From Aedes albopictus (Eukaryota > Arthropoda > Insecta > Diptera > Culicidae): a DNA stretch of 64,000 nucleotides. The translations under genes were made by a program, and so were the position numbers. Below the pieces are notes generated by a model. That model was not told the origin of the DNA. It worked only from the letters and a program-made list of their open reading frames with translations, and did not search any database. Shown here in pieces: positions 9,729 to 20,554 of the stretch (position 1 is its first letter; each line of letters opens with the position of its first letter). The stretch is taken from assembly GCF_035046485.1 (NCBI RefSeq), contig NC_085138.1, positions 65,402,580-65,466,579 on the forward strand, in the 5' to 3' direction.

Positions 9729-11828
9729 CTCAAAGGCTAAATCAATCCAAAAACGGATCTTTTTACGCCGCTGGTTTCGGTACGTGAAGTTGACCATTTC
9801 TGACGTAAAAAAGTACGAGGAACCGATTGGTGCTAAATTCATTCACCGCACGGCACGGGAAGTGGTCCATTTTGCCCTTTTTTTATACAAGAAGAGAATC
9901 AAAATGTACTTTCAAACAACAAACAAGTCTGTAGATCGTTGAAAATAGCTGCAGGTGTAATTCGAGGTTAATAGCAATCATAAAAATGCATGAAATATCA
10001 TTTAAATTGCTTATTTTGCCCCATATGCCCCAACAACTGCTGGAAATTCACACTTTTACCTAATTATGAACGGATTTTTAAAGTTACTGATTTGAAGTTG
10101 ATTTTTTGGCATAAACAAAAAACGCTAAATCTATTATCACCAGAAGCTTCTTCGGCAGTTGTCCAATTTATCCAACTTTGTCCTATTTTTTACAGAAAAT
10201 GAGATGTAAAATCTATTTACAAGAAACAGATACTGCTGAGGAACAGTTAAATTAGCTTTAAGTGCAATTGGAAGCTTAAGGTAATCATGCGCATATATGA
10301 AAGATCTTTTCTCTATTTTACCCTACATGCCACAAAAACTGCTGGATGATAATATTTTTATATTGTTTTGTAATATCACTGGTTGCAAAACATGAAGTCA
10401 TAATTTTTTTATATATACCAATACGGTTTATCGATAAGCTTTAAAATCATTCACGAGAGAGTACAAACAGCTGTTTATTTACCTCAATTTGGCCTGATTT
10501 TTTGTCGTCTCATGTATAATTTGATTTCCAGTAGTTGCTTATGTCCGAATCTATCAACTTCTGGTACTGAAACCAATGTAATCGAAAGGATAGTTAAAAC
10601 CTATGACTTTTTTCTAATTCCAGCTTTTGGTGGGGAATTAGGGGCATATAAGCATTAATTTTAATCTTATTATGTGTCAAATATGCACAAAACTGATTAA
10701 ATGAGGCATCATATATTTGATTGTCTTTTCGATCACATTGGTTTCAGTACCAATGAAAATAAGGAAATTTATATTCTTAACATGGCAAAAAAATCAGGGC
10801 AAGTTGGGGTAAAATTGACAGTTATTTGTTCCATTTCGAGAATGATTCTAGTATTAATCGATAAACCGCATTTGAGTATGTAAAAAATGATCAAACTTCA
10901 TGTTTTGCAACCAGTGATATTACAAAACCATACATAATATGTTATTACCCAGCAGTTTTTGGTAATCGTAGGTTAAAATATGAATTAGATCTTTCATGTA
11001 TGCGCATGATTACTGTTAGCTTCCAATTGCACCTAAAGCTAATTTAACTGTTCCTCAGCAGTATCTGTTTCTTGTAAATATATTTTACATCTCATTTTCT
11101 ATAAAAAAAAAAATAGGGCAAAATTGGGTAAATTGGACAATTGCCGAAGAAGATAATCCAAACATGTCTAAAGGTCCTATCTTCAGAAGAGAGGCTCTCT
11201 TTGGTTTCCCTCTCTTTCATTAATATCGCAGCTGTTTATTTGTGTTATTATTGTCTCATTGCATTGAACGATGGTCAAAACAATCGTCTTTTGATTTGAA
11301 CTGCAAAAAGAGTTGAAAAGTGTATCATTACATTGCAATAATTGAAAGAGAAAGTGAACAAAGAGAGCCTCTCAAATGCAGATAGGACCTATTGAAATGT
11401 TTGACCTGGATTCTGGTGATAATAGATTTAGCGTTTTTTGTTTATGCCAAAAAATCAACTTCAAATCAGTAACTTTAGAAATCCATTGATAATTGGGTAA
11501 AAATGTGAATTTCCAGCAGTTGTTGGGGCATATGGGGCAAAATAAGCAATTTAAAGGATCTTTCATGTATTCTTATGATTACTATTAACCTCCAATTACA
11601 CCTGCAACTATTTTCAACGATCTACAGACGTGTTTGTTGTTTGAAAGTACATTTTGATTCTCTTCTTGTATGAAAAAAGGGCAAAATGAACCACTTCCCG
11701 TGACGTGCGGTGAATGAATTTAGCACCAATCAATTTCTCGTGCTTTTTACGTCAGAAATGGTCAACTTCACGTACCGAAACCAGCGGCGTAAAAAGATTC
11801 GTTTTTTGGGTTGATTTTTCCCACTGTG
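9729..11828. mobile_element. 2.1-kb foldback element with arms of about 0.85 kb
   Basis: The sequence from about 9739 to 10600 reappears as its reverse complement at about 10725-11817, once a 250-bp insertion at 11158-11410 is set aside. Landmarks such as GGTTTCGGTACGTGAAGTTG, CAACTGCTGGAAATTCACA and ACAGATACTGCTGAGGAACA pair with their complements at the mirrored places. Ends resemble CACAGTGGG (right, read inward) and CTCAAAGGC (left), suggesting a DNA-transposon foldback. The central spacer is about 120 bp. Short ORFs on the two arms mirror each other and are not genes. If transcribed it would form a very long hairpin. Confidence 0.88.
11158..11410 (+). mobile_element. MITE (about 250 bp) inside the foldback, copy 1 of a family
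   Basis: Inverted ends CCAAACATGTCTAAAGGTCC / GGACCTATTGAAATGTTTG and an inner inverted pair AGAGGCTCTCTTTG / CAAAGAGAGCCTCT flank an AT-rich core. The copy interrupts only the right arm of the foldback, since the mirrored place in the left arm (near 10150) lacks it. A second copy lies in inverse orientation at 61791-62045. Confidence 0.82.
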
Positions 11829-13200
11829 CGTTGGTTTGCGTACAACAGGCGTGCTTTTTTCAACGAATTGTATTGTACTAAATACAACAGCGTGACTGCT
11901 GAAGGGTTAAATAATGCTTTTCGAATATAATGTTATTTTATTCAATTTCATTGTGTTTCGTTTAGTTATAAAAGCAAGTAGGTATAAATTTACTATGGCT
12001 GCTTACCAGAAGAAGTACAATTGCTCTTGGAAATTTGATTAAAATAAAAATGCAAAAAATATCGAGAAAAACGCAGAGTGGCTCCAAACAATACTTTGAA
12101 TATATTCGGCACAAGTATTGAAGTTTTTTTATGATAATGTATCCATTGGCATGCCTTAAACTTATAGAAAACTGCGTCATGTAATCCCAAATTTATTTGT
12201 TATGCAAAATATCTGTGTCAAAGAAAGTGCCAACAACGTGGGAGCAAACAATATCCGTTTGGCAGTCAAAACAAGATTTTGCACAGTTTTCTCTTTTTAT
12301 TACATTAATAAATACCGTCATCATCTTTTACACAAATATCGGATCCTGCTTTTTTCGGATAAAAGCAAACAAAACAGTCTGACTCATTCAATCGGTTTCA
12401 CTTTCATATGACGGCATCATCATCGGCGGCGCGACTCGATTGAATAATCATCACACGGATCAACATCGTGCCATTGCCACCGCGTTTGACCCATAATTCT
12501 GTCGCGACGCGACTACGCTATGATGCGAACAGCAAAAATTCCGCTTTCGCAACCACCCACTAAGTGGCAGAGGCTGTCACCACCATCTTTTCTGCGGTGG
12601 TGGCACATGACAGCCGCGGCTGAAGCAAAGGCGTGTTCCAATTATTGTCACCATCATCATCGGCGCGGCGGCCCACTTCATCAGTCGTAAGTAATAGTCA
12701 ACATTCCCCGCGTTTTGTCATAAGGTAATGCGCCGTTTGGTCACGGATGTACGGTAGGGACCGTAAACTGGATGAATTGTGAATTCACAAATATTAAAGG
12801 ATCTGTTAATACACCATGTAGACCAAATTTTGGGAAACTCACAGATTTGTTTGCTTTTGAGACAATGTATACGAATATTATATAATGATAAGTAATACAT
12901 ATTTAAAAAAACATAAAATATTACAAAGACCTCAATGAAATATTTATTAGCAAGAAATTAAATTGATTTATTCACTAAATTCAGTACCTCAGAATATAAA
13001 TTACTCACATGTTAAACGTCTTCGACGAACATTTCTGAGCTATCTATGAAATCACATTAAAAAATTAAAAATCATATTTTAAAAATATGCAAAAAGGAAT
13101 ATTGATAACATAATGAAACATTCCCAAAATAACTGGGCTTCCGAGTTCCAGTTAAACAGTTCACTTTACTGTTCAACTTATCCCCATTTAACAGTAAGTT
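11829..13200. other. Unassigned stretch with a GC-rich block at 12400-12715
   Basis: No gene or repeat is supported. 11845-11915 ends in GAAGGGTTAA, reminiscent of a piggyBac-like MITE right end. 12400-12715 is clearly richer in G+C than its surroundings and contains GATCATC- and CACCATC-like triplets plus a GTAAGT at about 12690. It could be regulatory or exonic DNA but carries no recognisable protein. Confidence 0.35.
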
Positions 13201-14520
13201 TATAGTAACAATTTATGCTCACTTACCAAGGGCCAAGCCCGAACGAGGACTCATATATCTCATACGTCATTGGGATTGCGATTTGTACAGCTGGTCCGAA
13301 AGCAGCACGCATTACTCATGCGAGCGCGCGCGTAAGCTGCTGGACAGCAAATTATGCAAGAGCCCTCGTTTCACTAAGCCAGCCAACAGTCTGTGGTGCG
13401 GTGTGGTGTGGTGGCTGAACGTCGAAGATCCGCAATGAACGATTCAAGGGCGCAAACGCATGGAAGCATCCGGTTTCAAGATGAGCCATATTCATCTCGT
13501 GTATGTTCAGTTGATGGCCAGAGGTGTAACCAGGATGTGGGATTTACAGCTTCTGCTGAGGGATGGACCATCCTGCAGAGGGGGACTGTTTCGAAATGCT
13601 AAGTCTTAAAAGTTCGTCAGGAAATTTCCAAATTTTTTTCTTAACTCTAGAAGACATGCAAAGTTTTGGATGAATCAAACTCCGGCCTTTTACAACTAGT
13701 AGTAGATCGTTTCCAGTATGCATTCTTAATATTGGGTTTCTGTCACGAATTCTCCCGGAGTTTGTTCTCATCTCTGACCAGGGCGCAAAATTTTCGAGCA
13801 GACGAGTTGAAGTTCACCGTGCGGCAATTTTCATTCACTTGCCTGCATATTCATATTCAGCTGCTCGATACTCGTTTGTCAACTGAATGAAAGTCAATGA
13901 ATATTTGTAAACATCTTAAAAAGTGTTAAATTGCTGATAAAATATTAACGTTTCGATGCTTTACACAGATCTTTTCCCATTTGATTGTTGTGGAGTGTTT
14001 TTGGATGGAATCGTAACCATAAACGTAGGTAATTATGAAGATGTTTTTCGATCGGCTTCATATTCAATGACTACGAATTGACTGACTGTGTGAAGAGGGA
14101 GAGTGAAAATGAATTTGTTTGTTTTGAATATTCAGTGCAGAATCATTCAAATTCGTGCGGTTTTCAGTCAATGATTATGAACATTTTGCACCCTGCCTCT
14201 GACCTTCACTGGACCATGGTTTTCATCGGCACCTCTGGAAAATCTCTACATATAGGGAAACAGTAGTGAACTTCGATCCTGCTCACGGGATCATAATCTG
14301 CAGGAATATTTCTTTTATGTCTGCTGATATTGTAACATTGCGCACCCGATAATGGAATGCCATGGACAGTAACGGAGTTAGTAGTTCCGGACCCTTGTGC
14401 AGCATGGAATTGAAATATACGCCGTCAAATATCGACGTTGTAACCCAAATTGATTGCACCTTTCATTTCTTGTGATGAACAACGACTCCATTAGTGGTAC
14501 CAGAGATATTCAGCAGGTAC
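13201..14520. other. Unassigned mixed-composition DNA
   Basis: Contains short open frames without recognisable domains. A weak inverted match (AGGGCGCAAAATTTT near 13779 against AACATTTTGCACCCT near 14180) hints at a decayed MITE of roughly 400 bp, but the arms diverge quickly. Confidence 0.3.
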
Positions 14521-14524
14521 CAGG

Positions 14525-15085
14525 AGGTCTAAGGGGCGATTAGGGGGGTTACAGAGAGTTCTAGGGCTTCAAGGTTTCTTAGGGAGTTCCAATTGTGCTC
14601 CAGTTAGTCTCAGGGGCGCTTCAGGGGGTTTCAGGGGATTTAGGAGGTACCAGGAGATCGAAGGAGTCTTAGTGGGTCTCAGGGACGTTTCAGGGACATC
14701 CGGAGGCTCAAGGACGATTCCAGGGAATTCCTGGAAGTCATAGGGACGTCCCAGAGAGTCTCAGGGGATTTTAAGAGAGCCTTAAAGGGTTTCAGGGGAT
14801 ACCTGAAGGTCTCACGAGTGGTTCAGGGGATATCAGGGGGTACCTGGAGGTCTCAAGGGCGTTTCAAGGGTCTCGAGGAGCTTCAGGGTGTTTCAGGAAA
14901 TTTCAAGGGCTTCCAGGGGATCTCTTCTGGGGAGCTACAAAGGGTCTGAAGCCATTTTAGAGGGTTTCAGGTAGTACCATGATCTCAGGGGCGTCTTGGG
15001 GAGTCTCAGGAGGTTTCAGAGGATACCAGGAGCATTTCAGAAGGGTGCATGGAGGTCTCAGAAGCAGCTTAGGGGGTCGGTACAG
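14525..15085 (+). repeat. Degenerate short-period satellite with GTTTCAGGGG units
   Basis: About 560 bp of variants of GTTTCAGGGG, GTCTCAGGGG and GGTACCAGGAG at roughly 10-bp spacing. The same family in reverse complement (CCCCTGAAAC) lies at 19236-19520. Purine-rich on the plus strand; non-coding. Confidence 0.78.
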
Positions 15086-15427
15086 TCACTATATATACAG
15101 TATGGTGGATAGAGCTATCGGATCCAATTAAACATATCAGTTCGAGATAGCTCGAATATGATGAGTATTGTAACCGTAAAGATAATATTTTTTTTTCAGA
15201 TTTTCGTCATGGACTTCATATTGCATGGTTGAGATTATAAATATTAATTGATCTTATTTATTAATTACACTAGTTTACAGCATTTTTGAACTCGGTAAGC
15301 TGATGATCATTTTTGGTGTAGAATCATGCCCTGAGTTCGAAAACGGGAAGGAAAAAAAATACAGTAGAGCGGAAATATTTTCGACTTTCCATACAAGGTT
15401 GATGATTTGAAATCGATTTTTGTTCTA

Positions 15428-15620
15428 CAGTAAAACCTCCATGAGTCGATATTGAAGGGACCATCGACTCATGGAAATATCGAGTAGTGGAACAGAAATC
15501 CTTTTGGAGGCATTTTGAAGGGACCATCATAGTAACCCAGAAATTATTTTTCAGTATTCAAAAATTTACCTCCATAAGTCGATATCGAATCAAGGAACAT
15601 CGACTCATGGAGGTTCGACT
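15428..15620. mobile_element. MITE with CCTCCATGAGTCGAT TIRs, TA TSD
   Basis: Left end CAGTAAAACCTCCATGAGTC and right end, read inward, AGTCGAACCTCCATGAGTC. Flanked by TA on both sides (15426-15427 and 15620-15621). The TIR motif is also repeated inside (CATCGACTCATGG), giving several small hairpins. Tc1/mariner-like by TSD; no ORF. Confidence 0.75.
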
Positions 15621-16440
15621 ATTTTTAAACAATGTCGCTCACTTCACACATCTCATACTTCGTAATCAATGCTCCGATTGAGCTGATTTTTTTACTGTAA
15701 CTCGCCTACATATGATATGTCAAATAAACGTAGAGAACGTATTTTTAAATTGTTTTTTTTTTCTTGTTGATAAAAATACATTTCATCATATAATTTTTGA
15801 AATTTAGCTAAAATTTAAGGAGATCGTCCCTAAAACTTGACAATATCTTGAATTTCATCAATCTGACGCAAAACCTGCATTCAGATGATTAAATGGTATT
15901 ATATTCAGCTTTTAATTTATGGAAAAAGTTTTAAAATTGGTTGAACTAAACGCAAAATATTTAAATTTCAGTAAAATCCATATTTTAAAAAGTTGTTAAA
16001 CTCGATATTGAACTTAAACTCAAAAACTGTTCTACTTAAAAAATTTTGAAGCACGGTCTCGGAATCAGCGCAAAATTGTGCTTCAAAAATTTTGGTCGTT
16101 GACAGAAGTTCACGACTTCGATTTATTTTGTAAACTAGTGTTATTCACTATCAAATTTTCGTGATTTGTGCCAACGTAAGAACAGTAACGACATTCACAA
16201 TACGTTATTATTGTTATTATTGTTGATTTATTACTACAAACATATAAGAAAAATTATCATATTTGATGATGCGAAAAAAATGTTCATCTACGTTGTGAAA
16301 ACACTTCCGAAAGCTTGAACTTCTTCTAGACTTTCCAGTATATTTGATTACATATTCCAGTTGTCGATTTTCAGGATTTTTCATTCACCAGGTTGTATAT
16401 ATAACGACTGTATTTTAATAGAGTCTACCATTATGAGTTG
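15621..16440. other. AT-rich unassigned DNA
   Basis: No gene, RNA or repeat supported. Long A/T runs and no coherent frame. Confidence 0.4.
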
Positions 16441-16449
16441 CTTGGAGAT

Positions 16450-17100
16450 GTCTCGTTTCAGAAGTTTCTCAAATATTTTTTCTGGGATTGCATCATAAAC
16501 ATCTCTTGGAATTCATTGAGATTCTTTCAGAAATTTTTCCAGGTACCCATCAGAGATTTCTTTTGAAATCACTTCCGGGTGCCTTCCGGTTTCAGAAATC
16601 ATTGCGTTTCTCCAGGAATATATCAACAACTTCTTCATGGAATAACTGTAGAGCGATCTTCATGTATCCAGGCATTCCTTTAGATAGTTTGGCATAGTTT
16701 AGTGATTTCTTCAAGAATTCTTCCAGATTTGTTTCAAATTTCTGTTGGGATTCCTCTGAAAATTTATAGCTAGAGAATTTTTTTAAGAGATGTTCATCCA
16801 CTTATACATTCAGACATTTTGCATGCAATTCTTTTAAGAACTCCTCCAGACATATCTCCAGGAGATCTTACTGGGTTTGCTTTAGAAAATCCTCCAAGAA
16901 TCCCTTCAGAAATTCATATGTGGCTTTATTCAAGGACTCCTCCAAACCTTTGTATGCAGTTTCTACTCGGATTTCTGCTCAGATTATTTTAAGGAATCTC
17001 TTCAGGGAATTTTCAAAAACAAAATCTCGGAATCTCCAAGAAATTCACCAGAAATTCCTTCGGGGAATCATTGAAATATTTCTCCAGTAGTTTATGTAAT
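16450..17100 (+). repeat. Decayed 12-bp satellite, forward orientation
   Basis: Text such as GAATTCTTCCAGATTTG and TCTCCAGGAGATCTTACTGG continues the ATTCCTCCAGGA family with heavier decay. It ends at the left copy of the 21-bp duplication of the next retroposon. Confidence 0.72.
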
Positions 17101-17121
17101 ATCACGAAGTACTTCTGTAAA

Positions 17122-17425
17122 CAGTTCCGCTGGCATTTCCGAGGAAGAGGATGCAGGAGACCGCCGCTGCTGCATTAGAGTGAATGTTTTCGTTTCGCCG
17201 GATCGTGTTTCCGCGTGTGTTGGAGTTTAGTTTCGCTTACATTTCCGAGGAAGAGGATGGAGGAGACCGCCGCTTCTGCATCCGAGTGATTGTTTTCGTT
17301 TATTCGGATCGTGTTTTCGCGTGTGTTGGAGATCAGTACCGCTGACATTTTCGGGGAAAAAGATTCATCCGAGCTAATGCATCCGAGTTGTTTTTCGATT
17401 CGTTTTTACGGTGTATTCGTCTTTA
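17122..17425 (+). repeat. 106-bp tandem units at the 5' end of the retroposon
   Basis: Units start at 17122, 17228 and 17334, exactly 106 bp apart. The first two share CATTTCCGAGGAAGAGGATG, GGAGACCGCCGCT and a GATCGTGTTT-CGCGTGTGTT line; the third is shortened and diverged. Tandem 5' blocks act as promoter modules in some non-LTR elements (family knowledge); that role here is inferred. Confidence 0.82.
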
Positions 17426-17825
17426 GACGACCAGAGACGCAGTGAGTGGTGTGAACGAGTGAACATGCAATATGGTTTGGTGGGCATTCTAAACCAATAC
17501 TGACACCGAAAACAAACACAGAAAACCAGCTGAATAGGATTATCCGGTGAGTTCATTCCTTGTTATTCCCTTTTATATTTGAATATGACATATACATGGG
17601 GATTTCGGGGGGGTAGCCTAAGAAAGCTAAATGATCTGGTTTCCGGACAAATGTTCGTGGGGTGGCCAGACTTTGTCACGAGAAAACAACCATTATGTTG
17701 TATTCCGAAGGTCTCCAGTGAATTTAGCTTACCCTGCTACAACAAACCATCAGGTAGATCATTCCGTTCCGTTATGACTCTGCAGCCATAGGTAATCCTT
17801 GCGCTGATGGTGGGTCATCATCATC
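17122..17825 (+). mobile_element. 704-bp non-autonomous retroposon, 21-bp TSD, 106-bp 5' repeats
   Basis: ATCACGAAGTACTTCTGTAAA occurs at 17101-17121 and again at 17826-17846, a perfect 21-bp target-site duplication. The inserted DNA begins with two complete and one degraded 106-bp repeat, carries a non-coding middle, and ends GGTGGGTCATCATCATCATC, a triplet tail. Tandem promoter-like 5' units, variable-length long TSD and a simple-repeat tail are the marks of LINE-mobilised elements. There is no reverse transcriptase and no A/B box, so it looks like a deletion derivative of a LINE (5' UTR joined to 3' UTR) rather than a tRNA SINE. It sits inside decayed 12-bp satellite. Confidence 0.82.
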
Positions 17826-17846
17826 ATCACGAAGTACTTCTGTAAA

Positions 17847-19125
17847 ATCTGTGAAGGAATATCTGAAAGAGTATCAAAAAGAATCCTTCTAGAAATTTCT
17901 AGAAACTCCTGGCAAATTTTTACAAGGAATTCCTGGCCCTTGAAAAAATTTCAGAAAGAATCGCTGATTTTTTTTTTTTGGAAAAACTCTTGATGAATTT
18001 GTAAAAAAAATCGATGGAAGAATTTCTTATGAAATGCCTTGCTGGCATTCACGGAAAAAAATCTAAAACTACTGAAGTCTCTGGAAATATTTCTGGAAGG
18101 AATCCTGAAGAAGTTTCAGAAAAAAAATCGTGGAATAACTTCTGAAAGAATCCTTGAATCTTCTGTCTTATATCTGTAGAAATCTTTGAAAAATTCCTGG
18201 AGTATAATAAAGTAATTCTCGAAGAAATCCTAGAAGGTGTAGCTGAAGAAATTCCTGGAAAAACTGCTTAAGGAACCCTTGGTGGAATTCTTTTACGATT
18301 TTTTAAAGAAATAGTCAGAAGAATTCTTGAAGAAATATCTTTGATTCCTGGAGAAATAATTTTGATACATGAATTTTCTAAAAGAATACCCGGTGGAGGT
18401 CGTGAAATTTTTTTCAATGATTTACTCGAAGAATGTTTAGAGAACCACTTTAACTTCTGTAAAGTATAATAGAAAAATCTCATCAGATATTTCCCAAGGA
18501 ATTTCTGCAGTATTTTCAAGGGAACATTTCTGGAGAAATTTCTAAAGTCAGCTTTGTAACAAATTCATGAAAAAAAATCCAAGAAAATACATGGAGGAAT
18601 ACCTGGACGAACTCCAAAAGAAATCTCCGTATGAGTTCTTGAAAGAATCCTACTCCATACTTTATATAAAGCTTTGAGGAGAGAAGGAAGATCGGCTAAG
18701 TGTGACGACCCATATATGGAAGATTTCGTGGAGGAATCCCTAGAGAAATTTTTGTAAGAATTCTGACTCTTAATATTCTAAAAAATGCAAATGTCAGGAA
18801 CCCGTGAATAGTTTTCTGAAAGAATTCCCAGAGAAATTTCTGAAATAATCCATGGAGGAACTTCTTAACACTAGTAAGATTTTAAGGTCAATATGACCCA
18901 CACAGGAACGCTGAACGTGTTGTACGCCAGCGTGGTGCGCCAATCCTAACATCCTAGGAGGGTTAAGTATAGAAGATTCTCCAGAAAAATTCTTGGTGAA
19001 ATTCCCGGAAGTTTCACTAGAGGAAAGATTTTCTTTAGAAATTCATGTTAAAGTTTCTAAAGGAATCCAGAGAAATTTTCAAAAAGGAATCTATGGTGGA
19101 ATCTCTTAAAGAATTCTTGAAAAAA
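17847..19125 (-). repeat. Decayed 12-bp satellite, reverse orientation
   Basis: Repeated GAAGAAATTCCTGGA / GGAATTTCTG-like units are the reverse complement of the ATTCCTCCAGGA family. Interrupted near 18882-18966 by an unrelated patch ending CCTAGGAGGGTTAA. Reverse-strand open frames over it are satellite by-products. Confidence 0.72.
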
Positions 19126-19235
19126 TCCCCGGCGGCGTGGAAAAATATGAACAGCGGCGCGCCGGATCAACTGAACTGGCGGCGGCGGCGTGGAAAAAAC
19201 ACGAAAAGCGCGGCGTGGCGGCGCACACGTCTACT
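19126..19235 (+). other. GC-rich GGCGGCGTGGAAAAA repeat patch
   Basis: Three imperfect blocks GGCGGCGTGGAAAAA, GGCGGCGTGGAAAAAACACG and GCGGCGTGGCGGCGC lie within 110 bp between two satellites of quite different composition. Function unknown. Confidence 0.5.
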
Positions 19236-19520
19236 TGAAACGCCCCTGAAGCTCCATGTAATGCCCTTTAAAGGCTCCTACCTGAAACTCCCTCTGAATC
19301 GCCCTTAAACCCCCTTGAATCGTCTCCGAAGCCCCCATAATGCTATTGAAACTCCCCTGAAATTCACGTAATCCTATTAAAACGCCAACGACATCTGTCG
19401 GAACGCCTTGAAAATCCTTCTGAAATCTCCTAAAACAACCCTCTGAAGCCTCATTGAGGCCAAGGATCCCCTTGGAATCTTTTTTGTTGGGCTCTCTGGG
19501 AACTTCCTTGAAACTACCTC
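19236..19520 (-). repeat. Short-period satellite, reverse orientation (CCCCTGAAAC)
   Basis: The reverse complement of the family at 14525-15085: ACGCCCCTGAAGCTCC, CCTGAAACTCCCTCTGAA and similar units at about 10-bp spacing. Confidence 0.7.
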
Positions 19521-19761
19521 GGCCTAATCTCAAATGCTCTGCATGGAGTAAGACTTGTTCTCGCGAACTAAGTTTCCTCATTAATGCCCTGACATAATTT
19601 ATGCACAAAATTCCCTCTTCTTGGGCGTATTTTATTTCATTCACATTTTTTATTTTTGCATCTCCTGCTCATGAAAAGAGGTTCCAGTGCATAATTTTAC
19701 AAAAAAAAATCAGGTCAAATAGAAACGCCAATATTTTGTTTTCCATCAAACTATGCACAAC
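19521..19761. other. Short unassigned spacer
   Basis: Nothing recognisable between the satellite and the MITE that begins near 19762. Confidence 0.4.
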
Positions 19762-20334
19762 CCGACTAGAAAATTGTAACATAAATATAACGTAATCCTT
19801 ACAAACTATGATATTTATAACTTATTGTGATATAATCATGTTCAACATCCTAGGTGTTTTCAAAATACTTAAACTAAATTATATCACATTATGTTACAAA
19901 TGTTGTTTTATAATTCATTATATTATAATTAAGTTTTGAGTCTACGACATTTGAAAAGTACTGTTACAAAATTGTATCAACTTTTGATAGAAACTAGTAA
20001 TTCTGAGGCTTAAATTCATATCACATTTTGTTATAATTTTGATATGGTTATAACAAAATAGGTCGTAATCTTAGTTAGACTGGTGTACTTTTTGTTACAA
20101 ATTTAGTTATTTTAACATCATCCTTCATCTAGATTGTAACACAATAAGTTATAGAAAAATAATATCACATCATAACACAATAAGATATAAACTTGATATA
20201 GTTTTCTAGTCACGTTCTGATTGATGGACGGCACTTCTCCGACATTATCGACGTCAGGACCTATCGTGGCGCTAATATCGACTCTGATAACTACCTGGTG
20301 ATGGTTAAACTGCGCCCAAAACTCTCCGTTATTA

Positions 20335-20553
20335 GGCTGAGTGTACCAGTTATCGCCATAGTGGTTCCCTATTTGGCCATAGTGGTTATTTGAGATAATT
20401 GCATATTTTGCTTCATTTCAAGAGTTTCAATGGCAAGATACATTCGAGTTCTTGCTATTGATACTTTCATAATAGATCAAAGCTTGAAAACTTTCTAAAT
20501 TTCCAGTATGGCCAAATAGGGAACCACTATAGCCATAACTGGTACACTTACCC
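20335..20553. mobile_element. 219-bp MITE inside RTE copy 1, TA TSD
   Basis: The ends GAGTGTACCAGTTATCGCC and GGCCATAACTGGTACACTTA-type text form TIRs of about 48 bp that include CCATAGTGGTTCCCTATTTG and its near-complement. TA flanks both sides (20333-20334, 20554-20555). The uninterrupted target GTTATTAACAATG is visible in RTE copy 2, where the text is continuous, which proves the insertion and its TA duplication. Confidence 0.9.
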
Positions 20554-20554
20554 T

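Noticed and set aside
13779..14195. Possible 400-bp MITE with GCAAAATTTT ends
   Set aside because: Only about 15 bp pair convincingly and no TSD is visible.
18882..18966. Possible extra piggyBac-like MITE (TTAA at both sides)
   Set aside because: TTAA is present and the right end GGAGGG fits, but the left end GGTCAATATGACC does not match the family termini.
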